This document shows positions 51,597 to 60,798 of a stretch of 64,000 nt of DNA, piece after piece. Position numbers and translations under genes: made by a program. Within the stretch, counting starts at the first letter, position 1. Every line of letters starts with the position of its first letter. The notes beneath the pieces were generated by a model. It did no database searches. It was not told where the DNA came from and saw nothing but the letters and a program-made list of their open reading frames with translations. Origin of the DNA: Neisseriaceae bacterium (GTDB lineage Bacteria > Pseudomonadota > Gammaproteobacteria > Burkholderiales > Chromobacteriaceae); the NCBI GenBank assembly GCA_027489245.1, contig JAIYAC010000018.1, positions 1-64,000 on the forward strand, in the 5' to 3' direction.

Positions 51597-52654
51597 AGAA
51601 AATCATTACCATTAATCGACAAACCGTGCTCTTTTGTTCGGGAATGCTGCTATTAACTCTGTCCAATATTTATCCGAAGTTGGCATCAAGATTAATATTA
51701 ATACCATTAATTCTATCCATGGCTGTACCATGCATAGAACGAACCATCCTGCTAATTAGGCACTTAGCGCCAAAAACAATAAGGAAAATTTGGAAAGGGA
51801 TTATAATTTGTAGGAGAGTTTTTTCTGTATCACCTGAGGTAGAGCTTTTTCACGCTCTTGCTTTCTTGCTGATGATGACCACATCCGCCTATGTTATCAT
51901 CTACAATGATTTTTTGGCCGCCAAACCGGTTGGCAATATATTGGCATGGATATTTTTAGTTGCCACTTTTCTTGATTCTACCAAGAAAATCTCCACAATC
52001 CTGAGAAAGACTTGGGCTAAGATTCTTGGAAAAATTTTGATTGCATCTTCTGGTGCAACACTAGTATATCTGGCTACTGCCATAGCGAAAAACAGTATCC
52101 AGAGTGCCGTTCATTTTGACCCAAAATTTCTCCCAGAAAGCACTGGACTACTAGCCACCATCACGATTCCTGCTCTTTATTTCGCTTTGGTGATTATTAT
52201 ATTATCAGCATGGGCAGTACTTCAATTGCTAATACTAATCCCCCTTGGAATTATTTTTATTCTACCCAAGAAATACCCTCTCACCATGAAAGAAAGTTGC
52301 TTTATCAAACTTCTGAATCGAGCCAAGACAGGGAAAAAATTTCCAACCATTGAACCAAGCGGATGGCACAGCACAGTGATGGCTGCAATTTTTAGGCCTG
52401 CTGGCATGATAATAAGCATTTGTATGGTTATTGACTATACGAGTCAATTAAATAGCCACTACAAAGATGGCCTTTTTTCGCATTTAACTGCGGCCGCAAT
52501 CCAATTCGACTACAAAAGTGGCAGTACATGTAAAAACTTAAAAAGTGACGCAAGAATAATCTACCTAGACAATGGCTTAGTTTCGATACTCAACGAAGTA
52601 GGAAGTAAAAAATACGCGATTAAGAAATGCATAACAAGCGAAATTAGCAGCTAA
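51593..52654 (+). CDS. Multi-pass membrane protein of unknown function (cargo)
   Basis: A 353-residue AT-rich gene encoding six to seven membrane segments (roughly 10-30, 32-50, 85-107, 112-130, 145-165, 185-225, 270-285). A soluble C-terminal tail of about 65 residues contains two Cys. No family is recognised. It reads with the tns genes and is separated by 235 bp from the large nuclease-STAND gene. In a defence island such a protein could act as membrane effector, but there is no direct evidence. A 16-codon leader ORF overlaps its start. Confidence 0.6.
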   Translation: MKKIITINRQTVLFCSGMLLLTLSNIYPKLASRLILIPLILSMAVPCIERTILLIRHLAPKTIRKIWKGIIICRRVFSVSPEVELFHALAFLLMMTTSAYVIIYNDFLAAKPVGNILAWIFLVATFLDSTKKISTILRKTWAKILGKILIASSGATLVYLATAIAKNSIQSAVHFDPKFLPESTGLLATITIPALYFALVIIILSAWAVLQLLILIPLGIIFILPKKYPLTMKESCFIKLLNRAKTGKKFPTIEPSGWHSTVMAAIFRPAGMIISICMVIDYTSQLNSHYKDGLFSHLTAAAIQFDYKSGSTCKNLKSDARIIYLDNGLVSILNEVGSKKYAIKKCITSEISS

Positions 52655-52889
52655 ACAAGACATGTTCACGGAATATATTTCTAGCACATAAGCATCAACA
52701 ACATGGGCAACACCATAAATCACCAACTAAGACACATCTATGTCACTCTGGCAACCGTACCTACGCAGCAGAAGAAACTATTCGAACTTCTTCTCGCCGG
52801 CTTGGGGGCTGACAAATTATTTTCCACATGATGTAGTACTCTTTCGGTGGGAAATAGAAACATTTATGTAGGATCGCAAAGGACCTGCT

Positions 52890-55800
52890 ATGGCAAAACC
52901 AGAGATTGACTTCAAACGCATTCGCGAGCACCAAGGTACGAAACATGGCGGATTCGAAGAGCTATGCTGCCAGCTCGCTGCCTTGGAGTGCTCTGAACTT
53001 GATTCGACCTTCATCCGCAAGGGCCCTGGGGCGGACCAAGGACTTGAGTGCTACCAGCGCTACGCGTGCGGCCGGGAAGTCGGCTGGCAGGCTAAGTACT
53101 TCGAACTGTTTGGCAAAACCCAAGAGGACGACGTCGACGACTCATTGACACGCGCTCTGGCTGCCCACCCTGCACTCGACACCTTCATCCTTTGTTTGCC
53201 CATTAACCTGCGCGACAACCGGTCGGGCAAGAGCCTGAGCCCGCTCCAGCGATATGAGACATGGTGCTCGAGGCGTATCGCGCAGGCCAAAGCAGAAGGA
53301 CGCAAACTCGATATAGAACTCTGGAGCGCCAGTCGCATTGAAGAGCGGCTGAGCCGTAACAATCCACTCTATTCTGGACGTCTTCGATACTGGTTCGATG
53401 TAACGCGCCTGACACCCGGCTGGTTTGCGGAGAAGTTTGAAGCACAACGTAGAAATCTGGGTGAGCGGTACACACCGGAGAGCCATGTTGACCTGCCCAT
53501 TCAAGAGGCACTACAGGCCCTTGCCCGAGACGCGGAATTGCTGGCCTGGCCTCACCAGTGGTCAGCAAAAATCACCACCGCCTTGGACGAGGTCACTAAC
53601 AGCCTTCGGATAAACAAGAAGACTACGACCCGAGATTTTTTGTACTCAACGGTTACCGCCCTAACCGACGCTCTCGACAGCCCAGTAGTCACACCGGACA
53701 GCATGGTGCAGGTAGACGCTTGGTTGAAACTGACCGAGGCAGCAGAAGAGTCAGTCCGCCAAGCCATCTGCGTATGCGAGGACATTGAGGGCACTCCCCG
53801 TACCACCGTCCTCAATAACCTCTTCGCCCTGCTCACTGCACTGGATCAGGTTCATTCAGTCCTCGCGGGCAGTATCTGGAAGCTAGTCAACCAGCGGATC
53901 CTCGTTGTGACTGGGCAGGCTGGAATTGGCAAGTCTCATCTGCTCGGTGATTTCGGCGCGAGGCAAATCTCGCACGAGCGGCCATGCATCCTAGTGCTCA
54001 CTGGCACAATGAACGAAAGCGACCCTTGGGAGCAGATTCGTACCCAGCTGGACCTATCTTCGCTTACCACGGAGGACTTCCTCGGTGCTTTGGATGCCGC
54101 TGCAGAGGCTGCAGGCTGCCGGGCGGTTATTACTATTGATGCGCTCAATGAACGTCACGGCATCCAGCTTTGGACGTCTCGCCTGCCGGGTTTCCTTACT
54201 ACCATCGAGAGGTTCCCACGAATTGCTGTCGCACTGACGATACGAGACACATACACCCGGTACTTCCCTCTTAAGGACCTGCCGCAGTTGGTTCACAACG
54301 GCTTTGCCGGGCACACGGCGCAGGCCGCAAAGATTTACCTTGACCGCCGCGGCATCGCCCGGCCAAGTTCTCCGAATCTTTCGAGGGAGTTCGAGAACCC
54401 ATTGTTCTTGAGAACCTGCTGTGACTTCTTGGACACTCAGGGGCTTAAACAACTGCCCAAGGGCGTGAAGGGCATCACGCAGCTTTTTGACTTCTATCTG
54501 GATGCACTTGCCGAGTCAGTCGAGCGGGCTTTGCAGCTTGACTACCATCAGCGAATTCCGCGCAGGGCTCTGAACGCATTCCTTCAGGCCTGCACGGCCG
54601 ACGATGCTCAAGGCTCGCTTCCGAAAAACCACGCTCTGGAGCTCTTCGAGCGGTTTCTGCAGTCGTCCGGTCGCGTTGACAGGAGCTTATTTTCGGTATT
54701 TCTGTCCGAAGGTGTGCTGACCCTCGATATTTTTCCGAGCGAAGATGGGGTCGCCGAGTTGGTCCGATTCACGTTCGAAAGACTATATGACCACCTGCGG
54801 GCCAAGGATTTATTGGCCACACACGTGAATACCAATGACATTGCTGGATCCTTCTCGCGTGCGCCTCTGGTCAGTTATTTTAGCGAGGATGCGCTCTGGT
54901 CAAACGCCGGCGTTGTCGAAGCGATGACTATCCAGTTGCCCGAATGCTTCGGCATTGAGCTATTCGATGTTTTGCCACCAGAGGCCTTGCACGACTCGAT
55001 TTTGGTCGATGCTTTTGAGGCTTCTCTCGTTTGGCGGCAGCCAAACATGTTCACTGAAGGTACGCTGCATTGGGCCGAGAGAATAGCTGAGGCTCATAAC
55101 AAAAGCATCTTCGCCGCTCTCCTCCTGGTTTGCACGGAACCTGAGAACCGCTTTAACGCTGATTGCCTTCACGAACAGCTCAGCGTACTAAGCTTGGCAG
55201 AGCGTGACGCTGGGTGGTCCGTGTACCTTGCGTTGGACGACCTTGACGAAGGCGGCCCAGTGGAGTCGCTTATTGATTGGGCATGGCAAGTTGAGCCCGT
55301 GGCCGTGGAGCCGGAACGCCTCCGCTTAGCTGCGGTAGCACTTACATGGCTCCTATCGACCTCGAATCGGGCGGTACGTGACTTGGCCACCAAAGGACTC
55401 GTGCACCTTCTTTCCACGAACCTCAGTCAGGTTGCTGGTTTGCTAGAGGGGTTCGACGGCGTCAACGACCCATACATAATGGAAAGGTTGCTTGCGGCCA
55501 GCTATGGGGCCGTACTGCAGGGGACCGACCGTCCTGGCTGCAAATTGTTGGCACACATGGTCTGGACGCTGTTCTTTGCACCTGGCAGACAGCCTCCGCT
55601 GCACATACTTTCCCGAGACTACGCTCTTGGCATCCTGGAATACGCACAAGCGGTCAGTGAGCTGCCTCCTGATATCGACCTCAATACATGCCGAGCGAGT
55701 TTCATGTCCGCATGGCCGCTTGAGAGTGTGACAAATGCCGATCTCGAAAACTTCAAGGAAAATGGCCTCCGGAATTCCATCGCCTACTCGATGGACGAGT

Positions 55801-57383
55801 TCGGGGACTTCGGAAATTACACCGTTAGCAGCTGGCTGCATGACATCACTGAGATGCCAAAGTCCTTCGCCGGCCGAACCTCGAGGAACATCTTTGCCGA
55901 GTGGGAAACGCAGTTTCTGGAAGCAGCAACAACTAGACAGCTCGATTCTTATGTAGAAGTCCAACAAGCCGCCCAGAATTACCGGCGGCGACAGGAGTGT
56001 AAGGTTGATCTCGACAACTTCTTCAACAATGAAACACGCGAAGAAACTGATCGACTATGGGAGTTGCTTTGCCATGTGAATCAGTCTTTCCGAGCCGAGT
56101 TGAACAAAGCTAGTCTCGAAAAATATGAGGCGTTTGCCGAACACTATCTGCTCGAATCTACCCGAATGGACAGCGAAGGCATCGGCCCACGAAACATCGA
56201 CCATGCACCTGTGCGACGCTGGGTGTGCGCGCGGGCTCACCAGCTTGGGTGGACACCGCAACTGTTCTCAGAGTTCGACGATGGTCCTCACATATCCCGT
56301 GAGCGAATCGGTAATCACAGAGTTGAGCGTGTGGGCAAGAAGTACCAGCGCATCGCGTTAGCTGAAGCAACGGCGCAGATTACGGACAACCTGACTGTCA
56401 GCTCATTTTCTGAGCGGGGTCTTCTCAAAGCGTTCGAGTCGGGACCCGAGAGCCTCTCCAGTATGCGAGATATTGATCCATCGCTACTGCTTCGGCGTAC
56501 ACAGCAAACAGGCTGGGCCTCGACACCAGTGACATGGTGGACCCCGACACAGCCCCAGTTGCCCGCTGGAACCACCGAGGTATTACTGGCTTGGCTGCAG
56601 GTACGCTCTGACTTATGTGACGGGCCGGAAAATATCGAGGTCACTAATCCTGAGGATGAGAGCTGGCTTATCCTGGATTGCCACCGTCATTGGCGTGTTC
56701 CGGGCCAGAACAAGAGAAATCACTCGGATGCCTGGTCTCACATCACCTGTCTAATTACGTCGCGCGGCAACGGAAAGCAACTTGCCCGTGATCTCTTGAG
56801 ACAACACCGAGGGGATGCCAGCCGTTTTCCTGGTAATAGGGATCTCTCAAGTTTTCTCGGAGAGCATGGTTGGCGGGATGGTGGGGAATTTGAGCTTCAG
56901 ACTCATGAATACAGTGGAATTAGAATACCGTGCACGGTCTGCATCAACTCGTTGACGGGTGGCGGACACTCTGCTGACAACTCTGTAGAGGAGGCGTTCA
57001 CGTTACACGTTCCATCCTCAGTGCTTATGCGAACCCTAGGATTGAAGCTTCGTAACGGCATGGCGCCCGAGTATGTAGATACCAACGGTATCGTGCGATT
57101 TGTAGATCCCTCACTTCGAGCCCGAGGGCCAAGCGCTGCTGTAGTATCCAGAGACTTTTTTTTGCAGGAACTTGAGCATGCCGGATGGGAGCCAGTTTGG
57201 GTAATCGCAGGAGAGAAAAATGTCTATGCAGGTAGCACGATGAGCATGAAAGGGTTTGGTGGCCGCATATGCCACACCACTGTTTATCGAGTTGAGAATG
57301 GGGTAATTGTTAAACAAGGCGAGCTCATACAAGAACATGCAGCTTCACCAGAGCAACTCAAAGCATTACATAGTTCAAATTAA
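52890..57383 (+). CDS. Nuclease-STAND NTPase, Avs-like antiphage protein
   Basis: A 1,497-residue protein. The N-terminal 170 residues look like a restriction-endonuclease-like (Mrr/DUF4297-type) domain: GADQGLECY (Asp near 48) and GWQAKYF (the Gln-x-Lys form of the catalytic motif, near 67). A STAND P-loop NTPase follows with Walker A TGQAGIGKSHL near 342 and Walker B VITIDALNE near 415. The last 800 residues are helical and repeat-like and should sense the trigger. This order matches Avs antiviral sensors, which detect phage terminase or portal proteins and then degrade DNA. ATG at 52890 follows AAAGGA. It lies among other cargo on the tniQ-distal side. Confidence 0.78.
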   Translation: MAKPEIDFKRIREHQGTKHGGFEELCCQLAALECSELDSTFIRKGPGADQGLECYQRYACGREVGWQAKYFELFGKTQEDDVDDSLTRALAAHPALDTFILCLPINLRDNRSGKSLSPLQRYETWCSRRIAQAKAEGRKLDIELWSASRIEERLSRNNPLYSGRLRYWFDVTRLTPGWFAEKFEAQRRNLGERYTPESHVDLPIQEALQALARDAELLAWPHQWSAKITTALDEVTNSLRINKKTTTRDFLYSTVTALTDALDSPVVTPDSMVQVDAWLKLTEAAEESVRQAICVCEDIEGTPRTTVLNNLFALLTALDQVHSVLAGSIWKLVNQRILVVTGQAGIGKSHLLGDFGARQISHERPCILVLTGTMNESDPWEQIRTQLDLSSLTTEDFLGALDAAAEAAGCRAVITIDALNERHGIQLWTSRLPGFLTTIERFPRIAVALTIRDTYTRYFPLKDLPQLVHNGFAGHTAQAAKIYLDRRGIARPSSPNLSREFENPLFLRTCCDFLDTQGLKQLPKGVKGITQLFDFYLDALAESVERALQLDYHQRIPRRALNAFLQACTADDAQGSLPKNHALELFERFLQSSGRVDRSLFSVFLSEGVLTLDIFPSEDGVAELVRFTFERLYDHLRAKDLLATHVNTNDIAGSFSRAPLVSYFSEDALWSNAGVVEAMTIQLPECFGIELFDVLPPEALHDSILVDAFEASLVWRQPNMFTEGTLHWAERIAEAHNKSIFAALLLVCTEPENRFNADCLHEQLSVLSLAERDAGWSVYLALDDLDEGGPVESLIDWAWQVEPVAVEPERLRLAAVALTWLLSTSNRAVRDLATKGLVHLLSTNLSQVAGLLEGFDGVNDPYIMERLLAASYGAVLQGTDRPGCKLLAHMVWTLFFAPGRQPPLHILSRDYALGILEYAQAVSELPPDIDLNTCRASFMSAWPLESVTNADLENFKENGLRNSIAYSMDEFGDFGNYTVSSWLHDITEMPKSFAGRTSRNIFAEWETQFLEAATTRQLDSYVEVQQAAQNYRRRQECKVDLDNFFNNETREETDRLWELLCHVNQSFRAELNKASLEKYEAFAEHYLLESTRMDSEGIGPRNIDHAPVRRWVCARAHQLGWTPQLFSEFDDGPHISRERIGNHRVERVGKKYQRIALAEATAQITDNLTVSSFSERGLLKAFESGPESLSSMRDIDPSLLLRRTQQTGWASTPVTWWTPTQPQLPAGTTEVLLAWLQVRSDLCDGPENIEVTNPEDESWLILDCHRHWRVPGQNKRNHSDAWSHITCLITSRGNGKQLARDLLRQHRGDASRFPGNRDLSSFLGEHGWRDGGEFELQTHEYSGIRIPCTVCINSLTGGGHSADNSVEEAFTLHVPSSVLMRTLGLKLRNGMAPEYVDTNGIVRFVDPSLRARGPSAAVVSRDFFLQELEHAGWEPVWVIAGEKNVYAGSTMSMKGFGGRICHTTVYRVENGVIVKQGELIQEHAASPEQLKALHSSN

Positions 57384-57453
57384 ATTTTGCCACCTTGAAA
57401 CGACAAAAGCATTACCCAAATCACACACTCAAAATTAACCCAAAAGATAACAG

Positions 57454-57945
57454 ATGTGCACAAATAATTTAATTGGAAAACTGGTTGAAACAGATAGCCC
57501 TGACAAATGGGCAGACATGACCAGACACCTTGCACCGACCGAAAAAAGAATGGTCTTTGATGAAGCGGAGCCGCTTTGGATAAAACGTATGTGGTTGGAT
57601 GGAAAACTACTAATTCATCCAGATGTGGCCGAACAACTTTCTAGCATGAATTGGAAGCCAAATGATCTGCAAAAAAAAATGATCTGGGCAAGTGTTCTAG
57701 CTTCGTTCAACAGCTCTGATAGCCAAAAGCGTTTTCATGACATCAAGCAGCGCATAATAAAAAAATATGGAAACTCATGGTGGTTTGATGTCTACAAACG
57801 CCTAAAACCAGCCTATGCGGCTAGAGTGCAGATAGAAAAAACATTTGGCCCGGCCCTTGAACATGCGGCATCAATTAGCAAAGTTCTTGGCGCTGCTTCG
57901 TATGAAACTCGGATGTATATTTTCCAGAGAATTCCGAAAGTGTAG
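57454..57945 (+). CDS. Hypothetical protein, 163 residues (cargo)
   Basis: A small soluble protein of unknown function, rich in Lys, Trp and aromatic residues (EPLWIKRMWLDGK, YGNSWWFDVYKRLKPAY). No signal peptide, membrane helix or known motif is visible. It starts 70 bp after the nuclease-STAND gene and ends about 135 bp before the NucS-like gene, so it could belong to either unit. The weak ribosome binding site lowers confidence in the exact start. Confidence 0.5.
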   Translation: MCTNNLIGKLVETDSPDKWADMTRHLAPTEKRMVFDEAEPLWIKRMWLDGKLLIHPDVAEQLSSMNWKPNDLQKKMIWASVLASFNSSDSQKRFHDIKQRIIKKYGNSWWFDVYKRLKPAYAARVQIEKTFGPALEHAASISKVLGAASYETRMYIFQRIPKV

Positions 57946-58081
57946 CCTCATATACCAGCCCCATATGCCACACAGCTCGCACGTGGTCGCCGAGTTAATT
58001 CGTTCTAATCAATTGCGAGTTGCTCAGCGATATATTATATTTACATAATCACTTTCGTAATGGCGCATAAGGAGCGTAATT

Positions 58082-59668
58082 TTGAAACCAGTACTTGGGC
58101 TATTCGACAATGAAGATCAGTTTCGCGATTTCCTAGCTGTTAACCTCAATCTCATTGAGCAGGGACTGAGGCTTGTCAGCACAAACTACTCTGTCACTAC
58201 GCAGCAAGGTGCCAACGGAGCGTTGGACATTCTTGCCAAGGATAAGCATGGTTCATTCGTTATTATCGAGGTGAAGAGAAGCGAATCTGCCGCCCGACAA
58301 GCGCTGCACGAACTCAGCAAGTACCTAGCCGCATTCTTGACGACTGAGCGAGTCGACGAACACAAACTAAGATGCTTTGTTGTTTCCACTTTGTGGCACG
58401 AGCTCGACACGCCATTAGCCTATTTCCGTAGTACTACAAAGGTGGATGTCAAAGGATTCGAGGCGACCGCGCTGAGAGGTAACGTTAAAGTGGCAGAGAG
58501 GGTATTGCCACCGATCGACAACTTGCCAAAATTGTGCCCCGATACACGTCTCGTGCAGGTCGTGCCCGGACATTTAATGATCGCAATCATTAACGACCTA
58601 GAAAATGCGTTGAAGAAGCTACCCATGGTGCGAGTTGGGCTACTTCAATTTGAGCCCCAAGCGGGTCATGAAGATTTGGCAGTTCTTTGTTTATGGAGAG
58701 TTGCGGATAGTGAACTTGAGCAGGTCCGAACCATACTTGGATTAGATTACTGCAGCAACAATGCTGCTTATTATCCAGAGTGGGCGGAAGAGTCAAATAT
58801 TCTCGATTGGATAATGGACCAGAGCTTGGCCATCGCCCCCAACTTCAACGAAATGCGCTTAGGAACGCCAGAGAAGATTACGTCCTTGCTGGAAAAGCGT
58901 CCTTTCCAGAAGCTGGTCAAATTGGGAGACTGGCCATCAAGGGACCTCGTACATGACTTAAGTGAAATGCAACGATGTGTAGTTGCTCAAGACATATCGT
59001 CTTCAGGTAGAAGGTCGAACCGATACCTCTTCAATGGTTCATCCAGTCCGAAGACGGGTCCGTCATGGAAGTACATGTCGGCAGCGTTCTCGTCCTTCAT
59101 AGGATTTGAACCGTTCTGGCAGTCGGAGGTTGAGCGTTTCCTTGCGACCATCGGAACTTCGTCTGACGTCGAATTTTACGGTTATGACACTAGGCACTTT
59201 CAATTTCGAATCTACCAATATCTCAATAACAGCAAAGCACAGTTGTCCCAGTTCAAGATCACAGTCTCAGATATATCAGGTGCAACTACCCACCTCATGA
59301 TAGGTGGCTGGGCTTGGGATGGTGAGACATGTCCAGACGACGCTATTGCCAATTTGATAAACACTTATGGCTCAATAGATTTGGCGCGCGTCATGTTGTT
59401 CAGTTCGAAAGACGACCGCCGGTATGAGTCAGCGCTTCTCGCTCATGGCTTTCATCCGTTTGTTATCGAGCTAGAGACAACAACCAATCAAGGTAACATC
59501 TACTGGTGTGAGCCTTGCCCAAAAAACATCAGCCTCGAACTCGGCATAGATGAGTTCGTCGCGAGAAATAAGCCCTACTGCCAGAAAATCAAAGAGGTTT
59601 ACGCAGACATTCCTCCTGAACCGAACGGTATCCGCCGTGCCGTGTTCTTCGAGTTGACAGGGCAGTAA
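58082..59668 (+). CDS. NucS-like PD-(D/E)xK nuclease-domain protein, 528 residues
   Basis: It starts at TTG 58082 with AAGGAG about ten bases upstream. Residues 40-90 carry a nuclease core of the endonuclease NucS type: GALDILAKDKHGSFVIIEVK with Asp and Glu-x-Lys, then HELSKYLAAF. The remaining 430 residues have no recognised domain; one segment near 390-430 resembles a beta-rich binding fold (VSDISGATTHLMIGGWAWDG). NucS/EndoMS itself is shorter (about 230-250 residues), so this is a different protein using the same catalytic core. Its place in the transposon suggests a defence role, which is inferred. Confidence 0.7.
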   Translation: MKPVLGLFDNEDQFRDFLAVNLNLIEQGLRLVSTNYSVTTQQGANGALDILAKDKHGSFVIIEVKRSESAARQALHELSKYLAAFLTTERVDEHKLRCFVVSTLWHELDTPLAYFRSTTKVDVKGFEATALRGNVKVAERVLPPIDNLPKLCPDTRLVQVVPGHLMIAIINDLENALKKLPMVRVGLLQFEPQAGHEDLAVLCLWRVADSELEQVRTILGLDYCSNNAAYYPEWAEESNILDWIMDQSLAIAPNFNEMRLGTPEKITSLLEKRPFQKLVKLGDWPSRDLVHDLSEMQRCVVAQDISSSGRRSNRYLFNGSSSPKTGPSWKYMSAAFSSFIGFEPFWQSEVERFLATIGTSSDVEFYGYDTRHFQFRIYQYLNNSKAQLSQFKITVSDISGATTHLMIGGWAWDGETCPDDAIANLINTYGSIDLARVMLFSSKDDRRYESALLAHGFHPFVIELETTTNQGNIYWCEPCPKNISLELGIDEFVARNKPYCQKIKEVYADIPPEPNGIRRAVFFELTGQ

Positions 59669-59949
59669 AGTTGTAATTTACACAAGACGATGATGGCTCA
59701 CTGAGTAGGCAACTTTGGACCAAATACTGGCCTCCGCAGCCCGTTTACAACACTATATCGGATGGTGAAGCAGCATGCCCCAACTTCCGCCATGGCTGAC
59801 GATATGTTAGTGGGCAGCAACTGGTCGGCCAGATCGGTCATTATCGTCGTACTTCCTGAGTTTTTAACATATCTTGACCACCATTTGAGACACCGCTCAG
59901 ATGGAATCTACGGCCATACTGTATATAAAAACGTCAACCAAGGGTTTGC

Positions 59950-60441
59950 ATGCAAATCTATATTTCTATTCTCTCTATAATATTCTCATCAATTGCACTT
60001 ATTTTCACCTTCAAAAAAGACATGCATCGCTTGCATATCTCAATTGAATACCGGAAAAATCATTATCATGACATACTATCAATTAATAATGACGCCTCAT
60101 TTCCTGTAGGCATTTCTGCCGTAGGTCACGTAAACCTTGCTGGAGGTATTACCTGGTTAACTGATTTGGGAGAGTATCGAGAAAACAAGCATGTGAAATA
60201 CCCACTCAGGATAGATCCGCGCAGCACTTATCTCTGTACTGTAGTACATGGCCCAGACTTTCCTAGAAAACAAAATACATACGGTTATTGCGTACAACTT
60301 GAGTGTGGTAGAACCTTTTTCTGCAAAGGAAATCTTCCATGGCTTTTATCTATAAAACTTACTTCCCAGTCTCTCATTTCACGAATCAGTTCAGGACGCT
60401 ATGGTTTTCCTAAGAACAAAATTTATGTAAGAAATTCTTAG
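59950..60441 (+). CDS. Small membrane-anchored protein, unknown function (cargo)
   Basis: A 163-residue AT-rich gene. One N-terminal membrane helix (YISILSIIFSSIALIFTF) is followed by a beta-rich domain of about 140 residues with four Cys. It is the last cargo gene before the right transposon end, about 280 bp after the NucS-like gene; I see no gene in that gap. No family is recognised. Confidence 0.5.
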   Translation: MQIYISILSIIFSSIALIFTFKKDMHRLHISIEYRKNHYHDILSINNDASFPVGISAVGHVNLAGGITWLTDLGEYRENKHVKYPLRIDPRSTYLCTVVHGPDFPRKQNTYGYCVQLECGRTFFCKGNLPWLLSIKLTSQSLISRISSGRYGFPKNKIYVRNS

Positions 60442-60546
60442 AATTAATCATACTTGGTAATTTACAAATTCGCTAATAGAATTGCTGACAAGTAGAAGTT
60501 GACGATTACAAACCTGCGACCGTTCTGCCCTATCAGAGTATGCAAG

Positions 60547-60665
60547 CTTATCTGTCACACATAAAAAATATGCATGGTTATGTGTCGCTGACTTGGTGCT
60601 TTATCTGTCGCCACATCCCGTAAGCGACTGATTCACATAGGGATGCATTGCAAACTTATGTGTCG
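60547..60665 (-). promoter_or_regulatory. Four TnsB-type binding sites at the distal transposon end
   Basis: In reverse orientation: 60547-60557 (one mismatch), 60577-60587, 60600-60610 and the outermost 60655-60665, all variants of CGACASATAAR. They are spread over 119 bp, more widely than the three sites at the nrdB end, so the two ends are not equivalent. Confidence 0.8.
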
Positions 60666-60672
60666 CTCGGCG

Positions 60673-60677
60673 CATTT
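60673..60677 (+). repeat. Target-site duplication CATTT, right copy
   Basis: Copy of the bases at 36951-36955, directly after the right transposon end. Confidence 0.7.
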
Positions 60678-60697
60678 TTATTGACATTTGGCTATGT

Positions 60698-60728
60698 AAA
60701 AGGCACACTGTTTAAGTGTGCCTTTTTT
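60698..60728 (+). terminator. Terminator, probably the original nrdB terminator
   Basis: An AAAAGGCACACT/AGTGTGCCTTTT stem with loop GTTTA ends in T6. Without the transposon and one target copy it would lie about 30 bp after the nrdB stop. Confidence 0.8.
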
Positions 60729-60798
60729 ATTATTTTCAAATTGAAAGTATGCGCAAAAATGCCGCACGCCCAAATTAAACCACCCGGACAAATTGACA

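Larger units (their letters stand above)
36956..60672 (+). mobile_element. Tn7-like transposon with defence-gene cargo, about 23.7 kb
   Basis: The left end reads CGTCGAGCGACACATAAGT and the right end, on the opposite strand, CGCCGAGCGACACATAAGT: 18 of 19 bases match. Both ends carry several copies of the same motif (TnsB-type sites) and are flanked by CATTT. The inner genes tnsA-tnsB-tnsC-tniQ, with an XRE regulator upstream, complete a Tn7-type transposition module. Cargo lies on both sides of this module. The terminal CG differs from the usual TG of Tn7 relatives, so the ends could be off by a base or two. The insertion point directly behind nrdB suggests that the TniQ/TnsD protein recognises the nrdB 3' end. 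No CRISPR array or Cas gene is present. Confidence 0.88.

Noticed and set aside
36956..60672. A CRISPR-associated (CAST) type of Tn7-like element
   Set aside because: No cas genes and no repeat-spacer array are visible; the long TniQ and the location after nrdB fit TnsD-type targeting.
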